This document shows positions 1-12,055 of a stretch of DNA of 64,000 bases, piece after piece (position 1 is the stretch's first letter; every line of letters begins with the position of its first letter). The DNA is taken from NCBI GenBank assembly GCA_034766995.1, contig CM068314.1, positions 12,978,201 to 13,042,200 on the forward strand. The letters run 5' to 3'. The notes under the pieces were generated by a model. The model was not told where the DNA came from and did not search any database. It saw only the letters and a program-made list of their open reading frames with translations. The DNA comes from Acanthacorydalis orientalis (lineage: Eukaryota > Arthropoda > Insecta > Megaloptera > Corydalidae). A program made the translations under genes and the position numbers.

Positions 1-180
1 TATTTCAATTAAATGAAAATTCTGTCTCAATCATTATGAAAACAAATGTGTAAGAAAATATGAAATCAAATAACTATTCATACATTTAAATGTATTAAGA
101 AATGATACAAGCCAATATAAGTAGAAAGTGAGAGTCGAGTAGTTTCATAAAATAACATGAATTCGAATTAGAAGCTCGAA

Positions 181-640
181 AAGTGTTTATTTTCTACGTC
201 GTTGTTGTGAGGGTCTCACTAGTGTATGGTATGGGCGAACATTGCTGTAGTAATGAAAGTGAGGGGTGCAACACTAACACCACAGCATAGACGCTGTTGA
301 GGCGCCTTCGAGTCTCTGTTACGGCCGTCGACAGTAGCCACGCCCCAGGCCAAACACAATTAATGTGCGCGGTCCATCTTCATCAGTCCGCTAAATGAAA
401 GAAATTGCGGCGCAGTCCCGACGGTCCGAAAGCAATCTAGCACGTACATGGCTGGGGCCGTGCTATGTCCCCGTACCAAACGCATCGACCTCTCGACTCT
501 CCCCATCGGTAGCTCTGTGTTGTTCTCACACCAATCGGTCGGAAAGTAAGCCGATGTAGGATGTCGTAGGAATGAGGTCTTTGTTGCTTATGAAAATTTG
601 TTGATCAGTTAAGAATTCTCGTTTAAACTACACTGTTCTC
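181..640. other. GC/CpG-rich non-coding island
   Basis: Sequence here changes abruptly from AT-rich flanks to a stretch with many CpG dinucleotides and G/C runs (densest about 280-560). No frame stays open for long on either strand, so it is not an ordinary coding exon. A donor-like string (AAAGTAAGC) occurs at 545-553 on the plus strand, so an untranslated first exon is possible. A promoter, enhancer or conserved non-coding element is equally possible. Function is inference; the compositional contrast is directly visible. Confidence 0.4.
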
Positions 641-746
641 TTGTCAATTAAACGCAAACGATAACGCAACATTCTGTATTTAGAATAGCGTCGGATTATT
701 TTGAAAATGACGGTTTTGATGAAGGTGTTTATTCAGCTTGAAAATG

Positions 747-747
<1 letters not shown>

Positions 748-798
<51 letters not shown>
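748..798. repeat. (TA)n microsatellite
   Basis: Pure TA tract of about 51 bp. It is followed by GAGTGTG, a string that also follows the next tract (831-879), so the two may come from a local duplication. Confidence 0.95.
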
Positions 799-801
<3 letters not shown>

Positions 802-827
802 TGTGTATTAAAATTACAAGATAATCA

Positions 828-830
<3 letters not shown>

Positions 831-879
<49 letters not shown>
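831..879. repeat. (TA)n microsatellite with GA-rich tail
   Basis: Pure TA tract of 49 bp followed by an impure GA stretch to about 900. Confidence 0.95.
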
Positions 880-882
<3 letters not shown>

Positions 883-900
883 TGTGAGAGAGCGAGAGAA

Positions 901-1198
901 ATCAGCTCATATACTATTATTATATTTTACAGAGATTATTTACTATAAATGAAAATCGTATCTATTTGAATCGCAATGGAAATAGAGATATCTATGAATA
1001 ATGTTTTTATTAGATTTCTTCTGGATCACTGTTCTGGTTTATTGTTATCATTACCAGTTTACAAATTAATTTTATTTTAAGTCGATTTTTGATAAAAATG
1101 ATTTATGAATAAAGTATTAATTGGTATTAAATCAGTAAAATATTATTAATCACATTTTTTAAAAAATAAAGTTTCTTTTTTAAAGTATATTTAATTCA

Positions 1199-1286
<88 letters not shown>

Positions 1287-2250
1287 TGTTTCGAAAAATT
1301 AAAAGAAGAGATTTTTTTGAAAACAAAAACATTTGTGATTTACTTTAAAATATTGTACTGTATTATATTTGAAAATTATATTCTATAAAGTAGAAAAGCT
1401 ATATTAATAAAAATAAAATCAATTTAAAGATCCAAAATCTTAAGATAATAAATATTGTATCGAATATAAAAAAATAAAGTTTCTTTGAAGATAAAATATA
1501 AATATTCATAATTTATTGTGGTGGTCTTCGTCTTTTCATATCAGCTAAATATCCGTTTTTCACTATTAGATTCAACACGAGTGCCATTCTCAGGTGAATA
1601 TTGAAGATTTTTTTAAAAACCTAGTTATTTTATATTCAGATCTGTTTTTAGATGGGGTGTGATTCATAATTTTAAGATACAAAATAACGAGTTGATACTT
1701 TTGTTTGTTAGTTTAAAATGTTATTTTTATATATTTGTACTATTTCAAAAATATTAAATTTAAAAAAAAGTATTCTCAATTTTTATTGTCTTGTATATGT
1801 CTTAAATATCATAAAAGTAGAAAATAAATTCGATTTAAAATTAGTAATCAATTTCTATCTGAGTATGGCACTCATGCTAAAACTAATAGAGAAGAACAGA
1901 TATTTTTCTGATCCAAAAGGACGAAGAACATCAAAAAAACGTATCAATTTGTCATGAATATCTATATCCATCTTTTAAAATAAATTCTACGTTTTCAAAT
2001 GAAAAAATAGATTGTGCTGTTATTAAAAATAAAAATAATTAAAAATGTTCCGTTTATAAAAATTGTGATTCAGTTAATAATGAATCAAAATGGATGATAT
2101 ACGAGGAATTTAATTCAGTTCAACGAACATCACATTCTGAAATATTTAATGCAGACGAAAAAAATCCTTAAAATAACAAACGTAAGACTGACTTTTTTCG
2201 AGTACAACAAAAGAAAACTGAAAAAATTGATATATATATATATATATTCA
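901..2250. other. AT-rich spacer
   Basis: Very AT-rich DNA containing one long TA tract (1202-1283) and a short one (2230-2247). The 79-codon frame at 1718-1957 has the low-complexity K/N/I/L/F composition expected of chance frames in AT-rich DNA. I see no gene. Confidence 0.6.
1202..1283. repeat. (TA)n microsatellite, interrupted
   Basis: TA tract of about 80 bp with two AATA interruptions near 1238-1250. Confidence 0.95.
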
Positions 2251-2264
2251 AAATCGGATTTATT

Positions 2265-2610
2265 CCATCATGCAACGGCAACACGCTCAATATAATCTAG
2301 AGTGCGTATGTGCCACATGTAGTACGAAAAACTCACGACAGATGGCAGCGATATGACGGTGGCTGGCGCAACGTTGCTAGCTGAGATTTGTTTTCATTTA
2401 GTCTTTTCGTCAGATATGAAAAAAGGGTCCCGCAGGAAGTATATAGGGAAAACAAACTCTCCGGGAAAATTGAAAATAATAGCCCCGGGGCAAACACTAT
2501 ACCACGTCCGTTTTCCTCTGCATGCCACCTCTTTCTTACCAGCCATAGCAGAAGTCGGTTGCGACGTGTTATAGTCACATTCAGTCAGTCGACTCACTTG
2601 TGACACACCA
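2265..2610. other. GC-rich non-coding island with CTCF-like core
   Basis: A GC-elevated stretch with several overlapping short frames on both strands (70-81 codons), none with a recognisable domain. The overlap on both strands is what GC-richer non-coding DNA produces by chance. The string CAGATGGCAGC at 2339-2349 matches the core half of the CTCF motif (AGATGGC followed by A/G and G). CCCGGGG and GGGTCCC occur further in. Possibly a regulatory element or an untranslated exon; the role is inference. Confidence 0.4.
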
Positions 2611-2804
2611 TTTATTCATATAAACATTCATTGGATTTATAATTGAAATAATTACAATTTATTGTAGTATAAATTATACATTGACATTTGTTGTTCTATT
2701 TTCATACTAAAGCTATAAAATAAACTTTCATCGGATACAGAACAGTTATTGTCAACTGAACTTATTATTTTTAATTATTTTATATAATTTATACCAGATA
2801 GATA

Positions 2805-2806
<2 letters not shown>

Positions 2807-2860
<54 letters not shown>
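2807..2860. repeat. (TA)n microsatellite
   Basis: TA tract of about 53 bp preceded by GATAGATAG. Confidence 0.95.
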
Positions 2861-2862
<2 letters not shown>

Positions 2863-3344
2863 GAAAGATTTAAATTAATTTATGTTGTATAAACAACAAA
2901 TGAACTTAGTAGCTTTCATTTAACATATGTACATTTTTATAAATGCAGATTAAAATGAATTTATTCTATTTATTAGTAATATTTTGTTCATAAATAAAAA
3001 AAGTAGAATTATGTATAAACATACCATTTTTAACTTCATACTGTATATTAGAGGTTTCTGGTAGAACTCGATAGATCTCTGAAAATAAAAATAAGAATTA
3101 TTAATAAGTGGCTTTAATAATTATATAATTTTTCAAAAAATACATCAAAAATATATTATTACTAATCCTTTATAATTGATTGATTTTCGAAGCTATCATT
3201 TTAATAAATCGATGTAGTTTTTCCTATATAAAACAATTTTTCATACATAATTCAAAAAAATAAGCACCAAAAAATATAATGTTTATCTTACACAATGATA
3301 TTTTATATACATTTAGTTGACTATTCAATAATGTTTTTAATATT
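2861..3344. other. AT-rich spacer
   Basis: AT-rich DNA with no open frame or repeat that I can identify. Confidence 0.5.
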
Positions 3345-3500
3345 TCATATAGTTTCCTGTATTTTGGCGTTCTGATGACATCGCTCTCGAAATGCATATA
3401 AGCAACAAAAAGTACCAATAATAATTAATTGAACATTCCTGATCACAATAAAAAATTGTGCTTTGTAAGGTGAAATAATACAGAAATAAATTACTTTTTC
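3345..3500 (+). repeat. R family dispersed repeat, partial copy
   Basis: Shares with 10690-10800 and 26885-26960 the order: a GATGACAT-like string, then CGAAATGC and CATATAA, then an ACCAATAAT-TTAATTGAACAT block. This is the upstream part of the R repeat. The GTGAAAAAGAATTCATTT block seen in other copies is degraded here (GTGAAATAATACAG). The 64-codon minus frame at 3224-3418 overlaps it and is not considered real. Confidence 0.5.
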
Positions 3501-3904
3501 CTAAAAAGTACGAAGTTTAAATACATAATAAAATAAAAAAATATATATTTACATTACATTTAATTAATTAAAACTAACAAATTCAAACTACAATTATGTG
3601 AAATTTTTCTTTCTAGTTTGAGATATAAATTATTATACATCAATTACAATATATACACTTTTAGAAAAATACTAACTATTTATTTGATTTTGACAAAATA
3701 GAAGTAATCATAATGTTTCAAACATCACAAAAAAATAACTAAAAAGAATTATCAGTGCCATAATATTTTGATCAACAAATATAGCACATTAAATGATTTC
3801 GGATGTAATATAAACAGGTTATAAGTGGTTTAATTTAAATTTTCCTATCCAGTAGAATAAAATCAAAAAGAACTAAAAAATATCAAGAAAATTTTCTGTA
3901 AGAG
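3501..3904. other. AT-rich spacer
   Basis: AT-rich, with no frame, repeat or island recognised. Confidence 0.5.
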
Positions 3905-4190
3905 TAAAAACTCTAACAAATTAATTATTCTTTCATTCTACAAACCGCAAAATAATTTTTATTTATTATTTTCTATTATCATCAGAGAGTTAAGGCAGAA
4001 GAAAAGAATTTTCTGTAATGTGTGTGCTGTAAAAATAGTGGAATCCATAAAAAAATAAGTTATAAATAATTGATTTATTGAATATTTTTGAATAGAAACT
4101 TTTTTATTGTTTGTAGGGTGAAAAAGAATTCATTTGTGATAGTAAATTTAGCCACAGTGTCAGAACTGTATTGTAAATAAAATCTTTATT
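3905..4190. repeat. R family dispersed repeat, inverted pair
   Basis: The left part (3930-3990) reads on the minus strand as TTTTGCGGTTTGTAG. The right part (4060-4190) reads on the plus strand as a TTATTGAATATTTTTGA block, GTTTGTAGGGTGAAAAAG, ATTCATTTGTGA and then AAATTTAGCCACAGTGTCAG. The two halves form a loose fold-back. The miniature mariner at 4213 starts 23 bp after the copy ends. Confidence 0.5.
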
Positions 4191-4212
4191 CAGATATACT
4201 CTTTGCTAGATA

Positions 4213-4760
4213 TTATGTTGGTAGAAAAATAATTGCGGTTTGTGACCTTCAAATTGATATACATTTTTTAATTTAAGTGGTTTCAAGTGACCCAGAACTG
4301 TTGAATAACTAGCGTATACCTTTTATGCAAGCTCTCGAATTTCTGTGTGAGGTTCTGATTCAACTAACGCTTTCAGCTGGTCGTTATAAACTAAAGAATG
4401 ACACCTGCGAATTTTTTCATCTTCAAGGCTCTTGTCCCTTGCACGACATTTTTGAAATCAATATTATTATTGTCGATATTATTATCGATATATATTGTAT
4501 CGTACGTTTCTTTACAGTACTCACACTAAAAGCATCGCTTAGTTTACGAAGACTTTCTATTGCTTCATCATCCGTTTTGAACTCAAACAAAAAAAATGTT
4601 CTCATTTGCTTTTTTTCCAATTTTTCCAAATAAAATACAGACCGAAAAATGCACTTTAAAATGATATTAACATGAACACGATGAAATGACACTTTCATTG
4701 AAACGAATTAAGGTTAGAATCCAGAAAACAAAAACCGTAATTATTTTCCTACTGACCTAA
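4213..4760 (-). mobile_element. Miniature mariner, copy 1 (catalytic domain deleted)
   Basis: Ends are TTATGTTGGTAGAAAAATAA on the left and the inverted TCCTACTGACCTAA on the right, close to the cecropia/Hsmar1 mariner terminus. TA precedes the left end; the right flank starts AT, so the duplication is imperfect. Reading leftward, the element holds a 5' leader, the transposase N-terminal region up to the second helix-turn-helix, and then jumps directly to the 3' end. The DD34D catalytic core (about 200 residues in the family) is absent. The same junction occurs in copies 2-5, so this is a deletion derivative that spread as a non-autonomous element. It needs a transposase in trans to move. Confidence 0.85.
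4285..4620 (-). pseudogene. Mariner transposase N-terminal (DNA-binding) remnant
   Basis: This is the best-preserved frame of the miniature family: 91 codons are open at 4423-4698, although the original ATG is TTG (4618-4620) and the frame now starts upstream. Residues KKQMRTFFLFEFK followed by an SLRKLSDAF and TVKKRTIQ series match the first helix-turn-helix of mariner transposases. An AT-rich expansion near 4455-4505 then disrupts the linker. The second helix-turn-helix and all catalytic aspartates are missing or broken. A DNA-binding peptide could in principle be made, but no expression signal is visible. Confidence 0.7.
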
Positions 4761-6195
4761 ATTATCGCCTTGGAAATAATGGATCATTTTTGAGTTATAT
4801 CGTTCTGCGAATATGAATTTTACTTTTATTCTGCAACTAAATTCGCTAATTAATGCTATATGAATATAAGTTGCCTAACAATTGAATATAATAAATATTT
4901 TTAAAAATGGAATCACTAAGACTTCAAGAAACACACCAGAGTAGTTAATAAGAAGTCAAAACGATATACACTAAATCTCAAAAGCCTATACTCTCTCGTA
5001 AACATTTTATTGCTTTATTAATATTGCACAGGTGAATAGATATTATGCAAAACCTATTTATTTGAATAAGTTGTATTTCTTATCTTCGGTTATGAGAAAA
5101 ATAATGGAATGATTTTCTTTAGCTGTATTTTAAGTCAATTATAATATTACTACCTTATTATTTATAAGACTGTATCATACTTCTATCATATAAAAATAGA
5201 TGTTTGCACAAACAATGATATGATTGAAATTTTATACAACTTTTTTAATTTTTATCATAAAATATATGATACTCACTGAGCATTATCAATGTATATTATT
5301 TTACGGTCTATTGTCATGCCTAAGAATAAATTTATAAAGAAATAAATTAATTCTTAAGACAGATACACAATTTTTTTAAAATGAGTGGCATTTTAGTTAT
5401 ACTTAATTCAAATATTCTGAATTTTAGAGACACATCTTTTAATTATTTTACATTTAGAATACTTCTAAGAAGCATTAAATATTATTCATGCATAATCAAA
5501 TCAAACATGCGAACTAAAAAGTTTGATAGTTGTAATTACGAGTAGACGAGAATTTCATTGAACTAGAAAATCGACAAAGATCTATTTTCATTAGAGCAAT
5601 GTTTTATAAAAGTTCACGTTAAGGGAAAATAAGTGAAAAAAGTAATAATTCGAAACTCACTATAAAGAATGTTTTCATTAAAAACGTACTTTGAAATGGA
5701 ATTTTATATTTCTGTTTCATTTTATCCATTTTTTGAAGGAGGAGGTGGGTTTAGAAATTACCACATTTGATTAAAAATAATAATTTATATTGCATATATT
5801 TTATGCAGTAATATATTTTTTCTCATTATATAAGACTAAAATGTAAAATTAATATAAAATGTTTAAAAACTACTGACCTGTTAAATGTCTAAGCACTTAT
5901 TAATCAAATGTATATTTTTAATGAATGTTTTTTGCATCGACTTTATTTTTTTAATTCTAGTATAGCTTCAAAATAACGTCTTCATTTTTTCTAGTTTACT
6001 GGTAAAAAGAGAAACTTTTTCCGATTCAATGTAAGGATGTAATTACTTTTTCAAGAACTTGATTTTGAGATCTAAATTGTAATTATTTATCAAATAATAA
6101 TTATTGAGCAACAATTCTTAAAAAATATATAACATTTAACAGTATCTTATTTTTATTTTAGTCACATATATTTTTTTATTACATTTGTATATAAA

Positions 6196-6198
<3 letters not shown>
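4761..6198. other. AT-rich spacer
   Basis: AT-rich DNA with no frame above 60 codons, no recognised repeat and no GC island. Confidence 0.5.

Positions 6199-6263
<65 letters not shown>
6199..6263. repeat. (TA)n microsatellite
   Basis: About 64 bp of TA with one AAATA interruption near 6238. Confidence 0.95.
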
Positions 6264-6265
<2 letters not shown>

Positions 6266-6279
6266 TACGTTAGTTTCTA

Positions 6280-6600
6280 TCCGCATAGACCGAACTTAAT
6301 CTTAAAAGCTGTATAGTAATTTAGCTGTACAATTTTTATAGCCCTATTGTGTGACGTCAAAGAGATAGTAAAACCTTACATATTGTATTAGAAATATATT
6401 TCATATGTAACAGCCTTTTGCTACACTCGGATATGTCAAAATTGAGTTAACTTGGACGCCACATGGTGTATGAATCTCAATATGCTCGTATATCTCTCCC
6501 CGTTCAACTCTTCAACACACTTCCAGCGATATGTTCCTATCCACAAAGGATCGCTCTTTTTATATTAGTGTGAATATTTAATATGTTCAGTAGATGTTAT
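6280..6600. other. Moderately GC-enriched non-coding island
   Basis: Between two TA tracts the composition rises and includes CTCCCCGTTC and a perfect palindromic cAMP-response-type site. No reading frame is supported. Candidate regulatory segment by inference only. Confidence 0.3.
6352..6359. promoter_or_regulatory. CRE-like palindrome TGACGTCA
   Basis: A perfect TGACGTCA octamer, the bZIP (CREB/ATF) consensus, inside a GC-enriched island. One octamer is expected by chance every few tens of kb, so function is uncertain. Confidence 0.25.
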
Positions 6601-6638
6601 GTGAACATTTTATAATTAAAGTATGGCATTTTTTCCTG

Positions 6639-6640
<2 letters not shown>

Positions 6641-6686
<46 letters not shown>
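6641..6686. repeat. (TA)n microsatellite with TACA interruptions
   Basis: TACATATATACATA followed by about 25 bp of pure TA. Confidence 0.9.
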
Positions 6687-9109
6687 CTAAAAATTTTTCA
6701 CATACTGTAAATTATACGTTAGTTGGGAATATAATAATTTATTTACTTTGTTTGTAAGTTGTTTAAATAATCTATTTTTATTTTAGAATGCGCTTGATAA
6801 TAAATATTACCAGTTTATATGCAGGACGGTTGAAGAGTTTTTCATAGGTTGTCATAATTCTCGAATGGTTAAGATATCGCAATGAGAGAAAAAAAGATAG
6901 ATGAATATATTGCCTTTCCAATGGCGTATTTACTTTTCATTACATTTAACAAATTATCATCGTGTTTTTTCTGTAAACGTATGAAAATTTATTCACTCCT
7001 TTAGTAAAAAAATCAAGAGTTTATAGTTATAGCCAATCTTTCATGGTAGGTTTTATGATTTTATGTAAATTAAAATCTCTTTTTTGTCATTATACTTTAG
7101 TAGTGAAAACAGCTATTATACAATTTATACCAGATCTGGTTTGTAAGAAGTCGAGGAAGATAGCAAATTTTCTTCACTTACAAGCTACCTTAATTAGTTA
7201 CAAAGTGTGTGATTTTACATTGTACTATTGAAGCCTATTTCGGTCATAATGGTTCCGAAAGAGAAAAGCATTACTTTTTAATGTGATCAAAATTTCAACG
7301 AATCGTTGTAGATCTAAGTATATTCTCTTTTCAATAAATCCAGTAAAACAAATATTGTTTATCATCAAAATTTTTCTACTTAATACCTGAACTTTGAAAT
7401 CTTTTCAGTTTATTCTACTTAATATATTTCAGTGACTGATATTTTTCTTCGAAGTAAAAATGGCTTCATTCGCATAGGAATAGTAGAAAATAATTATTTC
7501 TAATTTATTTGCATGCAAATTTGCTTAAAAATCTATTTATTTCTATTTTTGAGCAAATATTTGCAGTAATCAAAAATCATAAATCGTTCTGTAGTTTAAA
7601 ATATGCACAATAAAGGTGACTGTTTAGAAATTTAAAATTTTGAAGCAATAGTATTGTGGATTATTTGACGGTCTTGTTTGATTAAATAATCAAATCATTA
7701 TCAATGAATTTAATCACTTGTCAAGATAGGTTTGCCTGAACGAAGTTCGCTTTAAGTTGAATACTTGTATTTAAGTTCTTAGATATTTTTTGTCTAGTAA
7801 CTTTTATCTTCACAATAATCGCCATAAACATTTTTGATTTGACAATGAATAACTGTGGGTGATGACATGTGGTGACGTTTTCAACTGAGGAAATTCGTGA
7901 AGGTGGACTGATTTGAACCTTCTGTCATAGTGTTTGTGCAAAGATCCAAATTTATCCTCATTGTATATAACACTTACTACAACAATACTAATACAACTAA
8001 AGAGAATTATATTTTCTTATATTTTTAAAAATGATAAATGAAACGAATAAAAAAATAAAATATTCCATTGAATAAGTTGTACGTCGTAAACATTTCATAC
8101 AGAATATCCAAATCCGCATTAAGGACATTTTGCACACCGTACGTAATTAAAATATTAAAATATTTTAATTAAATCGAGTTACGAAAACGTCATTCATTTT
8201 TCAGTCAGTCATATATATACATAAGAAAAAAAATATATAACGTATCTCGCTTGGTAACTTTAAAATTACTTTAAGGGTAAAATACACTTTTTGTAATTCT
8301 TCATCCAGATTAAATTTTTCTCAGTTGTTTATTTTTGTACTAAGCTTTATATCATGGAAATATATACACTTTGGTATATCGATTAAGTTTTTCAATATCA
8401 AAACTGTAGACGTTGAATATTCGAATTAAAAATAGTGAGAGATTTAAAAGCTTACAGTAAATTTTCATATTTCTTGGATAGATTTTCATACAATATATTG
8501 CGTTTGTCAATAAATATCTCTATAAAAAAGTAATATCTTTTTTCTAATATCATGTATATGTATTACTTTTTTATTTAGTTTTTGAAAAAAATTATTTGTA
8601 TTAAATTGAAATATTGCATTGCAATATTTTATATTATTTATTTTAACTTTGATATGAACAAAATATTTATTTAAATTGTATTCAATGTTCTATTTTTATT
8701 ATATTATACTTATTTTTTAAAGTATTCTTTTAAAAAAATACTTGAGTTTATTCTTTAAATCAGTTAAATTTCAACTGATGATATAGATACATCTTTTTTA
8801 TATAACACTCGATTAAGTTAATTTTAATAATCATTTATAATTATCACAAGAATAAAATTTTCCTTCATATCTATTTGTCAGTTATTAATAAAAATTATGT
8901 AAAGATTTGTATATAATTTATCTTTTAGATATCAATTCGCAAGTTATTTTGTTGCAGTTCTTGATTTTCTATTATTTCTCTTTATTTATAATTTAATATT
9001 TACTAGGTACAAGATTTGAGATTGCTTATTATCGGTTTTATTGATTGAAATCATAATTACCATCCATTATTTTTTTTATTTCATCTGTCCTTCTAGTATC
9101 ATCCTTATA
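6687..9109. other. AT-rich spacer
   Basis: AT-rich DNA. The 62-codon frame at 7043-7231 has no recognisable motif and is judged a chance frame. A short imperfect hairpin lies at 7515-7566. Nothing else is recognised. Confidence 0.5.
7515..7566. repeat. Imperfect hairpin, about 18 bp stem
   Basis: GCAAATTTGCTTAAAAAT is followed after about 12 bases by a near-complementary arm, ATTTTTGAGCAAATATTTGC, with a 2-nt bulge. Possibly chance in AT-rich DNA. Confidence 0.35.
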
Positions 9110-9195
9110 AACCCTTCATGTCTTAAAATAAGTTTTATTTTCTTTCATAAATTAATTTTTAACCCCACAAACTGCAAAATTAATTATATTCAATT
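9110..9195 (-). repeat. R family dispersed repeat, partial copy
   Basis: On the minus strand it reads TTTTGCAGTTTGTGGGGTTA and then an ATTTATGAAAG block, the conserved order of the R repeat. The rest of the unit is not recognisable. Confidence 0.45.
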
Positions 9196-9990
9196 TATGA
9201 TTGTTAAACAATTTTGAATAACATTATTCGTATTTAGATTATAATCCTATTATCATCAAACCCCTCATTAATTTAGAAAAAACGTATCTATAAAATTAAA
9301 ATTTTAAATAAATTTTTCAAATCATATATATATATATAACAAAGTTGAATATATTTTTTAAATAAACGATTCAAAAAAAATAAATATATTGGTAAGAAAA
9401 ACGGCTATAATATAAAATAAATCGAACTGCAATAAATCAGCAGTAAAGTCAATAAATTATAGAAATAAAATAAAACATAAAAATCCAATGATTTACTGTT
9501 GCTTTCCTATCATCCCTCCTAGTTATATGTATATTCTGTGAAAGTACTAAAACATGCAGACAAGAATATTCCATTTATATTTTTTTCTGTCAATAGCAAA
9601 ATTGAATTTTTTACCCATTCACCGCGTAACATTATTTCAATTCTCATATAAACCTTTGTCATTTTCCAATACACCTGTATCAAAATAAAACATATATAAA
9701 ATATTCAAACTACAATCGAACAAAATATTACACGCTATTCTTTACAAAGACTACAATATCTTCTCTTGCTTGTCATATGAAAAAATATGCAGGCGAAAAC
9801 GTAAAAAAAATTTCGCCGTCGTGTCAATTGCCTTTAAACAAAACGTACTTTTATTTACAACGTTGGATTTCACTTGGGGGCTATTTTTATGTATATTCTT
9901 TTTTATGTCTTATATGTTTTCATCTTTTTGTATTATTTTTTTAAGGCGTACGAAGAAAGGACATTGCGCTGTTACGTACACGTTGTTATT
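9196..9990. other. AT-rich spacer grading into a slightly GC-enriched stretch
   Basis: No gene seen. From about 9770 the sequence contains more CpG (GGCGAAAACG, TTTCGCCGTCG). The 97- and 84-codon frames at 9770-10128 run straight into the TA tract as an alternating Ile-Tyr run and are artefacts of the microsatellite. Confidence 0.5.
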
Positions 9991-9995
9991 ACTCA

Positions 9996-10000
<5 letters not shown>

Positions 10001-10060
<60 letters not shown>
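10001..10060. repeat. (TA)n microsatellite
   Basis: About 54 bp of pure TA, ending in TTTATATTAGG. Confidence 0.95.
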
Positions 10061-10594
10061 TAGGTTATATATGCGTTATACATACAAAACAAGTGAATTG
10101 CTTAGATGTATATCAAAGGTGGTGTTGAGTTCTATGCAAAGCGTACGCAAATCTAACCCTGAAGCAGTTTGCGTGCTATATTTATGTATGTTTCACGCTT
10201 TGTAAATAAACATATTTGTATATTCTGCATGTCATTACCATTGTTTTAAATTTGATGAATCAACAGTTGATTATTTATATATATATATACGCATATTTTG
10301 GGGAAGAAAAATGACTTCAACGAACAAAAACAATCATCAAATTTCAAAGAAATTCAATTTAGAAAAAGTATATCAAAGTAACAAATATTTTATTAAATTT
10401 ATGACTACTTCTCTTTCTAATCATAACAATTCATTGTCATTATTTGTATTTATTTAAGAATTCATAAATAATAATCAGAATACATGTCATTATTGATATC
10501 TGGGAGCGAAATTAATTTTTGGACAAATATATAATTTTGTCTACAACACAATAGTATTCATTAACAAAAATTTATGATTGCAATGACATTTTTC
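10061..10594. other. AT-rich spacer
   Basis: No gene recognised. Around 10080-10210 the base composition is somewhat less AT-rich. Confidence 0.45.
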
Positions 10595-10885
10595 AAAATT
10601 GTGTTAAAGACTTAAATTTATCTTTCACAAATGAGTTTTTAACCGACAAACCACAAAAATATTTTTTATCAAACGTGTTCAATAAATCATATCGATTTTT
10701 AGAGATTTTCGAGTACCTTGGCTCTCTGAGGATAATGTAATCGCAGTTGAAATGCGCATAACTAATCAAAAATGACCAATAATGTTTCATTGAATATTTT
10801 AGTCATTTTTTGTGTCTTGTGAGGTAAAAAAAGAATTTATTTATGAATTAGTCCACAGTGTAAGACCTGTATTATGAGCTGATTG
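10595..10885. repeat. R family dispersed repeat, inverted pair
   Basis: The left arm (10610-10690) reads on the minus strand as TTTTTGTGGTTTGTCGGTTA followed by CTCATTTGTGAAAGATAAA. The right arm (10760-10885) reads on the plus strand as a TCATTGAATATTTTAG block, TTTTTTGTGTCTTGTGAGG, ATTTATTTATGAA and then TCCACAGTGTAAGACCTG. This matches the layout at 3905-4190. The miniature mariner at 10895 starts just beyond. The 65-codon minus frame at 10593-10790 overlaps it and is discounted. Confidence 0.55.
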
Positions 10886-10894
10886 ACTTTAATA

Positions 10895-11474
10895 TCAGTT
10901 TGTTACGAAAACAATTGCGGTTTTTGTTTTCTGAACATTAACGTTAATTATTTTCAACGAAAGTGTCATTTCATCGTGTTCATGTTAATATTATTTTAAA
11001 GAGTATTTTTCGGCCTGCATTTCGGTCACAACGACTTTGGTTTTATTATGAATTTTGCTTCAAATTGATTTATTGAATTGAAGATGGAAAAGAAGCAAAT
11101 AAGACTAATTTTTTTGTATGAGTTCAAAATGGATGGTAAAGCAGCAAAAACTGCTCTTAAAGTAAACGATGCTTTTGGTATGGGTACTGTTAAGTAACGT
11201 ACGATACAATGGTGGTTCCAAAAATTTTGTGCTGGGGACGAGAGCCTTGAAGATGAAGAAGGTCGCGGACGTCTTTCTTCAGTTCATAAAGATCAAAACA
11301 AGGCGTTAGTTGAATCAGAACCACGTACAAGAATTTGAGAGCTTACATAAAAGTTAGGTGTTAGTCATCCAACAGTTTTGGACCACTTAAAATAGCTCTA
11401 GTTACAATAGCTCTAGAATAAAATATACATGAATTTGAAGATCATAAATCACAACTATTTTTCTACCAATCTAA
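10895..11474 (+). mobile_element. Miniature mariner, copy 2 (catalytic domain deleted)
   Basis: A 580 bp element bounded by TA on both sides (10893-10894 and 11475-11476), the target duplication mariners make. The left end aligns base for base with the family terminus (GAAAACAATTGCGG) and the right end is TTTTTCTACCAATCTAA. Inside are a leader of about 190 bp, the N-terminal transposase region, and then the family deletion junction after GTTTTGGACCACTTAAA. The catalytic domain is absent. Confidence 0.88.
11084..11395 (+). pseudogene. Mariner transposase N-terminal (DNA-binding) remnant
   Basis: From the ATG the frame reads MEKKQIRLIFLYEFKMDG, then a KAAKTALKVNDAFG series, and TVK followed by a TAA stop. 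After the stop, in the same frame, come RTIQWWFQKF, GDESLEDEEG and, after two more stops, KLGVSHPTVLDHLK. These are the two helix-turn-helix units and linker of cecropia-type mariner transposases. Three stops make it non-functional. The stop after TVK is shared with copy 3. Confidence 0.85.
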
Positions 11475-12019
11475 TATTTATTCTTGTAACCTTTTCTCTC
11501 CTGTTATAGGATCTTCTTTGTTTTTAATTATTATTTTAATAAAATAAATGTTATTCGTTTTAGAGATTTTTTAATGTTAAAGCTTAAACGTTTTTTATAG
11601 GAACTCGTCATTCATGAATGATTTGAGATATCAAAACGATAGAAAAAAATAAAGTTTAAAAGATTAATGTCTAAGAATTAGAGTTAAAATGGAGTATTTA
11701 TTTTTTGACATAATCATTATCATTCTTAAAATATTTCGATCAATTTAAGCAAGTTTCTTCATTTCATCAATGAAGTAATTTAACGTTCGTTCTACAAAAC
11801 CGACATAAAACCCTTTTATGTGAATTATTACGCAAAAATAATATAAACAAGGTCGGATTATTTTCAAAAAAAATTTACTAAATGAAAATAGAATCCCAAA
11901 AATAAACACAGAAAATATATTGTGAATATTCATGAAAAATTAAAATATCTATTCAGATACTTCAATGTCTTTAATATGACCTCTATAACTTCATTATTCG
12001 TATAAGCAAATCTACTATA

Positions 12020-12024
<5 letters not shown>

Positions 12025-12050
<26 letters not shown>
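12025..12050. repeat. (TA)n microsatellite
   Basis: About 26 bp of pure TA. Confidence 0.9.

Positions 12051-12055
<5 letters not shown>

Noticed and set aside
2333..2606. Four overlapping frames of 70-81 codons
   Set aside because: Both strands and several phases are open at once; no domain or coding bias. Treated as a compositional island.
8150..8180. AATTAAAATATT palindrome
   Set aside because: Pure A/T palindromes of this length are expected by chance in such DNA.
9770..10128. Open frames of 97 and 84 codons
   Set aside because: Their C-terminal parts are alternating Ile-Tyr from the TA tract and the N-terminal parts show no domain.
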